In this document: in pieces, positions 51,175 to 59,625 of the stretch | How the letters are laid out: every line of letters begins with the position of its first letter | Numbering within the stretch: the first letter of the stretch is position 1 | NCBI GenBank assembly: GCA_963702235.1 | Contig: CAVPBZ010000010.1 | Coordinates: 46,030 to 110,029, forward strand | Origin: PALSA-505 sp963702235 | GTDB lineage: Bacteria > Actinomycetota > Actinomycetes > Streptosporangiales > Streptosporangiaceae | Length of the DNA stretch: 64,000 bases | Direction: 5' to 3' | The notes under the pieces: generated by a model | Seen by the model: only the letters and a program-made list of their open reading frames with translations | Told to the model about the DNA's origin: nothing | Databases searched by the model: none | Program-made: the position numbers and the translations under genes

Positions 51175-53301
51175 TCAGATCAGCTCGGCCAGGCTCGCGG
51201 CCGCCCGGGCCGCGCCGTCGGTCTCCACCGGCCGGTAGCTGACCGTACGCGCGATCTCGTCGGCCATCGCCCGGGCCAGCACGTCCGGCACCGTCTCGGC
51301 GTAGTCCAGGCACCGGCCCGCGCCGTACCGGTCCAGCCGGTGCCGGACGTGGAAGTTCTGCTCGAAGTGGTTGCGCAGCGGGACGTAGAGGAACGGCCGC
51401 TGGCTGGCGGTGAGCTCCATCGTGGTGCTCAGCCCGCCCTGCACCACCGCGAGGTCGCACGCGGCGAGGTGCCGGTACAGGTCGTGCACGTAGCCGCGCA
51501 CGTCCAGTCCGTCCGGGTGAGCGCCGCCCCCGGCCAGCGATCGCGGGTCGATCCGCGGCCCGGTCACGACGATCATCCGCAGCTCCGGGATGAGCCGCTT
51601 CGCGGCCGGGAACGCGGCCACCGCCCGGCGCAGCAGGCCGGTGCCCACCCCGGAGCCGCCCACCGTGACCACGCACACCTTCTCGTCGGGCCGGTAACCC
51701 AGCTCAGCCCGGACGGCCTCGCGGCCGGCCTGACCGGGTGGCGTAAAGCCGGACACGTAGCCGGAGAACTCGTAGTGCTGCCCGACCCAGTCACCGATCA
51801 GCGGCAGCCCGTCGCCGAAGCCGCCGGGGACCACGTCGCCGGGGTTGCCGACGAACACCGCGCGGTCGCGCAGCCGGGGGAAGCGATCGATCTGCTCGAT
51901 CATCTCGGCGTTGTAGTCGGCGGTGAGCACGCGTTCCCTATCGCCACCGTCAGGCATGGGAATCCAGCCGACGAAATCGGTCATCCAGGCATACGGCGCC
52001 CGCTTCAGATCCGGGTTCTCGTGCAGGAAGTAGTCGATGTCCCACGCCTCGTCGCCGACCCAGAGGTCAAAGGGCTCGTCGCGCACCACGTCGGCGAACA
52101 CCATGAAGTTGTTCACCAGGATCTCGTCCATGTCGCGGACCGCCTGGAACGCGTGCAGGTCGTGCTCGGCGGCCTCGGACTCGAAGTGGCCCGACTCACT
52201 GGCCAGGAACGCCGAGGCGGGATGGATCTGCTCCTGCCGCCGCGCCAGCAGCTCGGTCACCGGGTGCTGGGCGAGCCAGTGCACCTCCAGGCCGGGCCGC
52301 AGCTTGCGCAGCTCGTCGGCGATGGCCAGGTCGCGGCGGGCGTGGCCGAGGCCGATCGGCGAGGAGGTATACAGCACCCGCTTGGGCCGGTTCAGCGGCC
52401 GGGTCCAGGTGTGCCGCCGCCCGGCCGCCGGCGGCCGGAACCGGTCGGCGAACTCCGCGATCGCGTGGTTGACGACGACAGGCTCCCGCGCCTGCGGCAG
52501 GTGCCCGGCGCCGTCCAGCAGCAGTAGGTCGCCGCCCGTGAGCTCGGCGACCCGCTCGCCGCGTGCACACGGCTGGCAGCGGTCCTCGTGCCCGTGGATG
52601 ACCAGGACGGGGCAGCTGACCCGGCGCAGGACGGCCTCGGTATCCTCCCGGCTGGCGGACGAGAACGGCCCGTCGTCGTGCAGCAGCACCGTCTCCGGGC
52701 CGGTCTCCATCGCCCAGCCGACGCAGTCCTCGCGCTGCTTGGTCGAGTGCGGCTCGCTCAGTAGCTCGCCGAAGAAGAACTCGGCGTACCCGCGCCAGTC
52801 GCGCAGCCAGTAGTGCCGGTTGTCCTTCGCCCAGCCCTCGTCGGTGTCGAGTACCTCGTCGAAGTCGTAGGCGGTTCGGTGCGGATGCGGCGGGGTGAGA
52901 AACGGTGCCCAGCTGGCGATCGCGACCACGCCCAGCACCCGGTCCGGATGGGCGCCGGCCGCCAGCAGCGCGCGCCAGCTGCTGGTGCACAGCCCGACGA
53001 GGACCGCCTGGCCGATGCCGGCCGCGTCCATCACCGCGATCGTGTCGGCCACGAACTCGGTGTCGGCGTACGCGTCGGCTGACTGCGGCCGGTCGGAGCG
53101 GCCGTTCCCCCTCGGGTCGATGGTGACCACCTTTGACGTCCGGGCCAGATAGGGCACCTGGGCCTTCCAGGCCCGGGCGTGCACGATCCCGTCGATGGGC
53201 GCGAACACGATCGCGGGCTCGCCATCGCCGAACACCTCGTAGCCGATCTTGACGCCGTCCCGCTCGACGTAGCCCTCGACGTCGGGATATCTCGCTCGCA
53301 T
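51175..53301 (-). CDS. Alpha/beta hydrolase fused to a MurG/GT28-like glycosyltransferase
   Basis: 708 residues from ATG 53301 behind GGGGAGGGG. Residues 1-290: alpha/beta hydrolase (VKIGYEVFGDGEPAIVFAPI, TIDPRGNGRSDRP, HGHEDRCQPCARG, GAGHLPQAREPVV), with the nucleophile elbow VLVGLCTSSWRALLAAG, where Cys replaces the usual Ser. Residues 305-708: glycosyltransferase of the GT-B fold (VLYTSSPIGLGHARRDLAIA with the Gly-rich donor loop, VWLAQHP-type segment, VVTVGGSGVGTGLLRRA, CDLAVVQGGLSTTMELTASQ and FLYVPLRNHFEQNFHVRHRL). The fusion suggests the acceptor or product is both hydrolysed and glycosylated. Preceded by SARP-like repeats. Confidence 0.9.
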   Translation of the reverse strand: MRARYPDVEGYVERDGVKIGYEVFGDGEPAIVFAPIDGIVHARAWKAQVPYLARTSKVVTIDPRGNGRSDRPQSADAYADTEFVADTIAVMDAAGIGQAVLVGLCTSSWRALLAAGAHPDRVLGVVAIASWAPFLTPPHPHRTAYDFDEVLDTDEGWAKDNRHYWLRDWRGYAEFFFGELLSEPHSTKQREDCVGWAMETGPETVLLHDDGPFSSASREDTEAVLRRVSCPVLVIHGHEDRCQPCARGERVAELTGGDLLLLDGAGHLPQAREPVVVNHAIAEFADRFRPPAAGRRHTWTRPLNRPKRVLYTSSPIGLGHARRDLAIADELRKLRPGLEVHWLAQHPVTELLARRQEQIHPASAFLASESGHFESEAAEHDLHAFQAVRDMDEILVNNFMVFADVVRDEPFDLWVGDEAWDIDYFLHENPDLKRAPYAWMTDFVGWIPMPDGGDRERVLTADYNAEMIEQIDRFPRLRDRAVFVGNPGDVVPGGFGDGLPLIGDWVGQHYEFSGYVSGFTPPGQAGREAVRAELGYRPDEKVCVVTVGGSGVGTGLLRRAVAAFPAAKRLIPELRMIVVTGPRIDPRSLAGGGAHPDGLDVRGYVHDLYRHLAACDLAVVQGGLSTTMELTASQRPFLYVPLRNHFEQNFHVRHRLDRYGAGRCLDYAETVPDVLARAMADEIARTVSYRPVETDGAARAAASLAELI

Positions 53302-53338
53302 GACCCCTCCCCGGACCGCACCGTCTCCTTGTCCGTCT

Positions 53339-53383
53339 TATCTAGCAATGCCCGTTGCAATCCGGTTGCAACGCTAGTGCAAC
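53339..53383 (-). promoter_or_regulatory. SARP-type heptamer direct repeats and -10 for the hydrolase-glycosyltransferase gene
   Basis: Read on the minus strand: GTTGCAC-TAGC-GTTGCAA-CCGG-ATTGCAA, three heptamers with 4-base spacers (11-bp period, plus-strand starts 53354, 53365, 53376), then a degenerate TTGCTA, and -10-like TAGATA (plus 53339-53344), nine bases beyond the last clear heptamer. The start ATG is 38 bases further. Spacing matches the SARP box rule (heptamers about 8 bp before -10). Confidence 0.7.
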
Positions 53384-53440
53384 GGTCCGGCGGAGCCTGG
53401 CGGGTGAACCAATCCGAACGACCACAGAAGGGGGTTCATC

Positions 53441-54496
53441 ATGGCCATCGATCAGGACAGGCTGAACGAGTTCCTCGGCCGGTTCGTCACCGATCTCGGG
53501 GCGACAGTCGCGGCGGGGAACGTGGTGATCGGGCACCGGCTCGGTCTCTACCAGGCGCTGGCGGATTCGCCGGGCACGGCGGGCGAGCTGGCGGCGCGCA
53601 CGCAGACGGATCCGCGATACATCGCCGAATGGCTGCGGGGGCAGGCGGCGGGCGGCTACGTCGAGTACGACGCGGCCACCGACGCCTATGCCCTGACGGA
53701 GGAGCAGGCGTTCTGCCTGGCCAATCCGGACGGCGGCGTCTACGCGCCCGGCGCCTTCGTGCTGGCGCTCGGCGCGCTGCGGGCCGAGCCGCGGATCACC
53801 GAGGCGTTCCGCAACGGCACCGGGGTGGGCTGGAACGAGCAGGACGAGGACGTCTTCATCGGCTGCGAGCAGTTCTTCCGCCCCAGCTACATCGGCAACC
53901 TCATCTCCTCCTGGATCCCGGCGCTGGACGGGGTGGCGGACAAGCTGCGGGCCGGCGCGACGGTCGCCGACATCGGCTGCGGGCTCGGCGCGTCCACGAT
54001 CCTGCTCGCCCAGGAGTACCCCAACTCGCGGTTCACCGGCTCGGACTACCACGAGGGATCGATCGAGCTCGCCCGCAAGCGGGCGGGCGACGCGGGGGTC
54101 GCCGACCGGGTCAGCTTCGAGGTCGCGCCGTCGTCGTCGTTCGCCGGTACCGGCTACGACCTCGCCGCCACGTTCGACTGCCTGCACGACATGGGCGACC
54201 CGCTCAGCGCCGCCCGGCACGTGCGGCAGGCGCTCAAGCCGGACGGCACCTGGCTGGTCGTCGAGCCGTATGCGGCCGATGACGTGGCCGGCAACATGAA
54301 CCCGGTCGGGCGGGTGTACTACAACTTCTCCACGCTGCTGTGCGTGCCGAACGCGCTGTCCCAGCCGGGCGGCTACTCACTCGGCGCGCAGGCCGGCGAG
54401 GCGGCGATCAGGCAGGTGGCCACCGACGCCGGCTTCACCAGGTTCCGGCGCGCCGCCGAGACACCCTTCAACCTGGTCTACGAGGTGCGGCCCTAG
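53441..54496 (+). CDS. SAM-dependent methyltransferase with N-terminal winged helix
   Basis: 351 residues. The N-terminal 80 residues form a winged helix typical of O-methyltransferase-like proteins (GHRLGLYQALADSPGTAGEL, YIAEWLRGQAAGGYVEYDAA). The Rossmann core has TVADIGCGLGASTILLAQEY, FTGSDYHEGSIELARKRAGD and AATFDCLHDMGDPLSAARHV. Similar to mycobacterial Rv2258c-type methyltransferases, whose substrate is unknown. Divergent from the hydrolase-glycosyltransferase gene, sharing the region with heptamer repeats. Start ATG 53441 after AGAAGGGGG. Confidence 0.92.
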   Translation: MAIDQDRLNEFLGRFVTDLGATVAAGNVVIGHRLGLYQALADSPGTAGELAARTQTDPRYIAEWLRGQAAGGYVEYDAATDAYALTEEQAFCLANPDGGVYAPGAFVLALGALRAEPRITEAFRNGTGVGWNEQDEDVFIGCEQFFRPSYIGNLISSWIPALDGVADKLRAGATVADIGCGLGASTILLAQEYPNSRFTGSDYHEGSIELARKRAGDAGVADRVSFEVAPSSSFAGTGYDLAATFDCLHDMGDPLSAARHVRQALKPDGTWLVVEPYAADDVAGNMNPVGRVYYNFSTLLCVPNALSQPGGYSLGAQAGEAAIRQVATDAGFTRFRRAAETPFNLVYEVRP

Positions 54497-54564
54497 CCCG
54501 CACGCAGAGCGGCCCTGACCTGGGGCAATGCCGCAGGTCAGGCCAGGGCGCGATACGCTGAAGC

Positions 54565-55293
54565 GTGACCATCACCCACAGCGCGAAGTCCGAGGCCCAC
54601 GGACCCGGCGGGCACCACCACCGGGACGTCTCCGGCGGCTGGCTGCGGCCTGCGGTGTTCGGCGCCATGGACGGGCTGGTCACCAACGTGTCGCTGATCT
54701 CCGGCGTGGGCGGCAGCGGCGTCAGCTCGCACTTCATCATCCTCACCGGCCTGGCCGGCCTCGCGGCGGGCGCCTGCTCGATGGCGGCCGGGGAGTACGT
54801 CTCCGTCTCCTCGCAGAACGAGCTGGTCGGCTCCGAGGTGCACAAGGAAAAGCTGGAGCTGGAGAACAATCCCGACGCCGAGCAGCGCGAGCTGGCCGCG
54901 ACGTTCCGGGCGCGCGGCGTCGATGCCGACCTGGCCCGGCAGGTCGCGGCGCAGATCTCCAGGAACCCCGACCACGCGCTGAGCGTGCACGTGCGCGAGG
55001 AACTGGGGGTGGATCCGCAGGAGCTGCCCTCCCCGCTGGTCGCGGCGGGAGCCTCGCTGGTCACGTTCTCGGCCGGCGCCCTCGTCCCGCTGCTGCCCTA
55101 TCTGCTCGGCGCCAGCTCGCTCATCCTGGCGCTCGGCCTCGCGGCGGTGGCCGCCATCCTCGGCGGCGGCATCGTGGCCCGGATGACCGGCCGGCCGTTC
55201 ATCCGGGGCGCGGCGCGCCAGCTGCTACTGGGCGCCGCGGCCGCCGCGATCACCTACGGGATCGGCCACGCCGTCGGCGGCGCCGTGGGTTGA
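54565..55293 (+). CDS. VIT1/CCC1 (DUF125) family iron/manganese transporter
   Basis: 242 residues from GTG 54565. N-terminal His-rich segment (HHHRDVSGGWLRPAVFGAMD), then the family block GLVTNVSLISGVGGSGV, LAAGACSMAAGEYVSVSSQ, a cytosolic helical metal-binding region rich in Glu (KEKLELENNPDAEQRELAAT), and three more membrane helices ending in the Ala/Gly-rich tail. Plant and yeast members move Fe2+ or Mn2+ with H+ exchange. Single gene, convergent with gmd (four bases between stops). Confidence 0.93.
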   Translation: MTITHSAKSEAHGPGGHHHRDVSGGWLRPAVFGAMDGLVTNVSLISGVGGSGVSSHFIILTGLAGLAAGACSMAAGEYVSVSSQNELVGSEVHKEKLELENNPDAEQRELAATFRARGVDADLARQVAAQISRNPDHALSVHVREELGVDPQELPSPLVAAGASLVTFSAGALVPLLPYLLGASSLILALGLAAVAAILGGGIVARMTGRPFIRGAARQLLLGAAAAAITYGIGHAVGGAVG

Positions 55294-55297
55294 GCCG

Positions 55298-56332
55298 CTA
55301 CCACACGTCCGGTCCGATGGACTCATCCGCCCACCCGCCAGGCGCCGACAGCAGCCGCAGGTCGGACTCGACCATCTTCGTGACCAGCTCGTCGAACTTG
55401 ATCTCCGGCTTCCAGCCGAGCCGCTGCCGCGCCTTGGTCGCGTCCGCGCACAGCTGGTCGACCTCGGCGGGCCGGATGAACGCCGCGTCGCACACCACGT
55501 GGTCCTGCCAGGTCAGCCCGACGGCGCCGAAGGCCCGCTCGACCAGCTCGGCCACGGTGTGCGTGACACCGGTGCCGACCACGTAGTCCTCCGGGTCGTC
55601 CTGGGCGAGCATCAGCTCCATCGCCCGCACGTAGTCGCCCGCGTAGCCCCAGTCGCGGCTGGCGGACAGGTTGCCGAGCCGCAGCTGGCGCTCCATGCCC
55701 AGCTTGATCCGGGCCGCGCCGAGCGTCACCTTGCGGCTGACGAACTCCGCGCCGCGGCGCGGCGACTCGTGGTTGAACAGGATCCCCGACACCGCGTACA
55801 TGCCGTAGGACTCGCGGTAGTTCTGGGTGAGGAAATGCCCGTAGGCCTTGGCCACGCCGTACGGGCTGCGCGGGTGGAACGGCGTGTCCTCGGTCTGCGG
55901 CGACTCCCGCACCTGCCCGTACATCTCCGACGAGGACGCCTGGTAGAACCGGATCTGGCCGCGTCCCGGCGTCCGGGACGAGCTGATCCCGCTGCACACC
56001 CGGATCGCCTCGAGCACCCGCAGCACGCCGAGCCCGGTGACCTCGCCGGTGAGCTCGGCCTGCTGCCAGGACATCGGCACGTAGGAGATCGCGGCCAGGT
56101 TGTAGACCTCGTCGGGCTGCACCCGCTCCACCGCGGAGATCAGGCTGCCCTGGTCGAGCAAGTCGCCGCGGACCAGCCGTACGTCGGCCAGCAGCTCCCG
56201 GATCCGCGGCACCCGCGGGTTGGCCTGCCCGCGGACCAGCCCCCACACCTCATGGCCCTGGGCGAGCAGGTGCTCGGCAAGATAGGAGCCGTCCTGCCCC
56301 GTGATGCCGGTGATGAGCACGCGCCTGGTCAG
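55298..56332 (-). CDS. gmd: GDP-mannose 4,6-dehydratase, possible CTG start
   Basis: About 344 residues. Converts GDP-mannose to GDP-4-keto-6-deoxymannose, precursor of GDP-fucose, GDP-rhamnose or GDP-perosamine. Motifs: VLITGITGQDGSYLAEHLLA, YQASSSEMYGQVRESPQTED, catalytic SPYGVAKAYGHFLTQNYRES and GILFNHESPRRGAEFVSRKV, end PEIKFDELVTKMVESDL. No ATG/GTG/TTG fits the expected start: CTG 56332 lies five bases after a perfect GGAGG, while the first GTG (56320) is 17 bases away and would remove the start of the beta strand. Open frame upstream to 57628 is antisense to the glycosyltransferase. Confidence 0.9.
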   Translation of the reverse strand: MTRRVLITGITGQDGSYLAEHLLAQGHEVWGLVRGQANPRVPRIRELLADVRLVRGDLLDQGSLISAVERVQPDEVYNLAAISYVPMSWQQAELTGEVTGLGVLRVLEAIRVCSGISSSRTPGRGQIRFYQASSSEMYGQVRESPQTEDTPFHPRSPYGVAKAYGHFLTQNYRESYGMYAVSGILFNHESPRRGAEFVSRKVTLGAARIKLGMERQLRLGNLSASRDWGYAGDYVRAMELMLAQDDPEDYVVGTGVTHTVAELVERAFGAVGLTWQDHVVCDAAFIRPAEVDQLCADATKARQRLGWKPEIKFDELVTKMVESDLRLLSAPGGWADESIGPDVW

Positions 56333-56485
56333 CGGAACCTCCGCACTGCTCGGATTCGGGCCATGTCGCGGTAGCCTACCCAGCCAGGACTTTACTGGGT
56401 GGTAATGTTCGCTGCCTGAGAGGTCACGCAGGCAGGCCTCGACCAGCTCGCACATCTGGCTTTGCACGAGGAGGGGCGAACCTGC

Positions 56486-57751
56486 GTGACCACGGGGCTG
56501 CGCGTCGCGATGCTCTCCTACCGGAGCAAGCCGCACTGCGGCGGCCAGGGCATCTACGTCCGGCACCTGAGCCGCGAGCTGGCCGCGCTCGGCCACAGCG
56601 TCGAGGTGTTCTCCGGCCAGCCCTACCCCGAGCTCGAGCCAGGCCCGGTGCTGCGGGAGGTGCCGAGCCTGGACCTGTACCGGGACGAGGACCCGTTCCG
56701 CACGCCGCGGCTGGGCGAGTACCGGGACTGGATCGACGCGCTCGAGTTCGCCGTGATGAAGACCGGCGCGTTCCCCGAGCCGCTCACGTTCAGCCTGCGG
56801 GCGCTGCGCGCGCTGCGGCCGCGCAGCGGCGACTTCGACGTGGTGCACGACAACCAGGTGCTCGGCTACGGCCTGCTCGGCATCGCCCGGCTGGGGCTGC
56901 CGCTGGTGACCAGCATCCACCACCCGGTCAGCGTGGACCGGCGGATCGAGCTGCAGGCGGCCCGCGGCCTGTCCCGGCTGTCCAAGCGCCGGTGGTACAG
57001 CTTCGTCCGGATGCAGGGACGCGTCGCCCGCCGGGTGTCGCGGGCCGGCCCGATCCTGACCGTGTCCGAATCCTCCCGCCGGGACATCTGCCGCGACTTC
57101 GGCGCCGACCCGGCCAGCGTGCGGGTGATCCCGCTCGGCGTGGACACCCGGTTGTTCCACCCGCGGCCCGCGCCCCGGGTGCCGGGCCTGATCGTGGCGG
57201 TGGCCAGCGCGGACTCTCCGATGAAGGGCGTGACCACGCTGCTGCGCGCGTTCCGGCTGCTGATCGACGGCAGGGACGCGCCGCAGGCCCGGCTGGTCGT
57301 GGTCAGCAAGCCCACCCCCGGCGGCCCGACCGACAAGCTCGTCGGCGAGCTGGGGCTGGCCGGGCAGGTGGAGTTCGTGCACGGCATGGGCAACGACGAG
57401 CTGGCCGAACTGCTGGCCAGCGCGCAGATCGCGGTGGTCCCTTCGCTGTATGAGGGCTTCTCGCTGCCGGCCGTGGAGCACATGGCGTCCGGGACACCGC
57501 TGGTGGCGTCCCGGACCGGCGCGCTGCCCGAAGTCACCGGCGACGCCGCGGTGCTCGTGGAGCCGGGCAATCCGGATGAGCTCGCCGCCGCGCTGCGGCG
57601 GCTGTGCGACAGCCCCGCCGAGCGCCACCGCCTCGGCGACGCCGCGCTGCGCCGGGTCGCCGAGCGGTTCGCCTGGCCCGCGGTCGCCCGGGCCACCGTG
57701 GCCCAGTACCAGGCGGCGATCGGCGCGCCGAAGGGAGCCGGGCCCTGCTGA
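56486..57751 (+). CDS. Glycosyltransferase family 4
   Basis: 421 residues from GTG 56486, nine bases after GAGGAGGGG (a TTG at 56462 is less likely). GT-B enzyme transferring a sugar from a nucleotide donor: N-terminal AMLSYRSKPHCGGQGIYVRH, HHPVSVDRRIELQAARGLSR and TVSESSRRDICRDFGADP; donor site VAVASADSPMKGVTTLLRAF and E-x7-E in YEGFSLPAVEHMASGTPLVA. Divergent from gmd, so GDP-6-deoxy-sugar may be the donor. The stop TGA (57749-57751) lies within the first codons of the next gene. Confidence 0.93.
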   Translation: MTTGLRVAMLSYRSKPHCGGQGIYVRHLSRELAALGHSVEVFSGQPYPELEPGPVLREVPSLDLYRDEDPFRTPRLGEYRDWIDALEFAVMKTGAFPEPLTFSLRALRALRPRSGDFDVVHDNQVLGYGLLGIARLGLPLVTSIHHPVSVDRRIELQAARGLSRLSKRRWYSFVRMQGRVARRVSRAGPILTVSESSRRDICRDFGADPASVRVIPLGVDTRLFHPRPAPRVPGLIVAVASADSPMKGVTTLLRAFRLLIDGRDAPQARLVVVSKPTPGGPTDKLVGELGLAGQVEFVHGMGNDELAELLASAQIAVVPSLYEGFSLPAVEHMASGTPLVASRTGALPEVTGDAAVLVEPGNPDELAAALRRLCDSPAERHRLGDAALRRVAERFAWPAVARATVAQYQAAIGAPKGAGPC

Positions 57752-58518
57752 CCGTCGACTTCGGCCGGCTGGCCGTGACCGGGGGTACCCGTGTGCTCGA
57801 CCTCGGGTGCGGCGCGGGCAGGCACGCGTTCGAGGCGCTGCGCCGCGGCGCGCACGTGACCGCGCTGGACTCCGGCGCCGGCGAGCTCGCCGACGTGACC
57901 GCCATGTTCGCCGCGATGAGCGAGGCAGGCGAGGCGCCGCCGGGCGCGACCGGGCGGGCGGTGCGCGGCGACGCGACCGCGATGCCGTTCGCTGACGGCA
58001 CGTTCGACCGGGTGATCGCGGCCGAGGTCCTCGAGCACATCCCCGGCGATCAGCAGGCGATGAACGAGATCGCCCGGGTGCTGGCGCCGGGCGGCATCGC
58101 CGCGGTGACCGTGCCGGCCTGGCTGCCGGAGCGGATCTGCTGGGCGCTGTCCGACGACTACCACAACGTGCCCGGCGGCCACGTCCGCATCTACACCAGG
58201 CCCGAGCTCGAGGCCAAGCTCACCCGGGCCGGCCTCGCGGTCGGCGCGCATCACCACGCGCACGGGCTGCACTCGCCGTACTGGTGGCTGAAATGCGCCG
58301 TCGGCGTGCACGACGACGACCACCCGCTGGCCCGCGCCTACCACCGGCTGCTCGTGTGGGACATCATGAAGCGGCAGGCCGCCACCCGGCTGACCGAGCG
58401 GGCGCTCAACCCGCTGATCGGCAAGAGCCTCGTCGTCTACGCGGAGAAAATCGTCCAGCCGAACGGTGCAGGCGCCCGCCGTCCGGGAAAGCGCCCATGC
58501 CGGCGCGTGACGGCCTGA
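57745..58518 (+). CDS. SAM-dependent methyltransferase, coupled to the glycosyltransferase, possible CTG start
   Basis: About 257 residues. SAM loop TRVLDLGCGAGRHAFEALRR, acidic end of strand 2 VTALDSGAGELADVTAMFAA, RVIAAEVLEHIPGDQQAMNE and APGGIAAVTVPAWLPERICW. Homology begins at MLTVDFGRL-like LLTVDFGRL, but the codon there is CTG 57745 (seven bases after AAGGGAG) and no ATG/GTG/TTG is near. It overlaps the preceding stop and is overlapped by the next ATG (58497), so three genes form one translationally linked unit. Probably methylates a sugar or lipid-linked product. Confidence 0.88.
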   Translation: MLTVDFGRLAVTGGTRVLDLGCGAGRHAFEALRRGAHVTALDSGAGELADVTAMFAAMSEAGEAPPGATGRAVRGDATAMPFADGTFDRVIAAEVLEHIPGDQQAMNEIARVLAPGGIAAVTVPAWLPERICWALSDDYHNVPGGHVRIYTRPELEAKLTRAGLAVGAHHHAHGLHSPYWWLKCAVGVHDDDHPLARAYHRLLVWDIMKRQAATRLTERALNPLIGKSLVVYAEKIVQPNGAGARRPGKRPCRRVTA

Positions 58519-59598
58519 CCTGCCGGCTGGCCCCGGCCGGCCTCCCCGAGGTCCCGGGGGCGCTGACCGCGGACCAGGTGCTGGCCACCGGCCACGCGAT
58601 CGCGGCCGTGCAGCAGCCGGCCGGCGCGATCGGCTGGCCGGACGGGCACACGGACGCGTGGAACCACGTGGAATGCGCGATGGCGCTGACCGCCTGCGGG
58701 CTCACCGGCCCGGCCCGGCGTGCCTACCAGTGGCTGGCCGCCACCCAGCGCGCCGACGGCTCCTGGCCCAAGCAGACCACCGGCGAGGTGGTCACCGACG
58801 CGGCGGCGGAGAGCAACCAGGCGGCCTACGTCGCCGTCGGCGTCTGGCACGAGCTGCTGGTGACCGGGGACGAGGACTTCACCGCCGCGATGTGGCCGGT
58901 GGTGCGCAAGGCGATCGGGTTCGCGCTGGGCCTGCGCGCGCCGCGCGGCGAGGTGCTGTGGCAGCGAGACGCGGCAGGGAGTTCCCGCACGGTACGCGCT
59001 GCTGGCCGGCTGCTCGAGCATCCACCAGAGCCTGCGCTGCGCGATCGCCATCGCCGGGCACGTGGCCGAGCCGCAGCCCGAATGGGAGCTCGCCGCCGAT
59101 CAGCTCGGGCACGTGATCGCGGCCCACCCCGAGGCGTTCGCGGACAAGAGCATGTTCTCGATGGACTGGTACTACCCGGTCCTCGGCGGCGCGATGCGGG
59201 GCGCCGGCGCCGCGGCCAGGCTGGCCGAGCGGTGGGACGAGTTCGTCGAGCCCGGCATCGGCGTGCGCTGCGTCAGCGACCAGCCGTGGGTCACCGGGGC
59301 GGAGACCTGCGAGCTCGTGCTGGCGCTGGACGCGATCGGCGACCGGTCCGCCGCGCTGGAGCTGTACGAGGTCATCCAGCACCTGCGGGACGGCGACGGC
59401 GCGTACTGGACCGGCTGGCAGTTCGCCAACTCCGACCACTTCCCGGCCGAGCGGAGCAGCTGGACCGCGGCGGCGATGATCCTCGCCGCGGACGCGCTGT
59501 CCGGTGCCACCGGCGGCGCCGCCCTGTTCCGCGACGCCGGCGCCGACGCGGCGGCGCCGCCGGATCCGGCGGCGTGCGGATGCGCAGCTGGACGGTGA
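58497..59598 (+). pseudogene. Alpha/alpha-barrel protein annotated as prenyltransferase-like, one-base frameshift
   Basis: Start ATG 58497 (MPARDGLTCRLAPAGLPEVP). The chain has terpene-cyclase/squalene-hopene-cyclase-like repeats: TDAWNHVECAMALTACGLTG, AYQWLAATQRADGSWPKQTT and ESNQAAYVAVGVWHELLVTG. After GEVLWQRDAAG (58980) the frame is lost; removing one base (A58980) gives GVPARYALLAGCSSIHQSLR and continues to 59598 with SMDWYYPVLGGAMRGAGAAA and CVSDQPWVTGAETCELVLAL. Intact length about 367. In other actinobacteria such proteins are encoded beside a GT4 and two methyltransferases. Function unproven; not a classical prenyltransferase. Confidence 0.8.
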
Positions 59599-59625
59599 CG
59601 GGCCGGCCCGCGATGTCGCCGGAGA

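Noticed and set aside
56333..57628. Upstream extension of the gmd frame to 776 residues
   Set aside because: Antisense to the glycosyltransferase; low-complexity shadow sequence.
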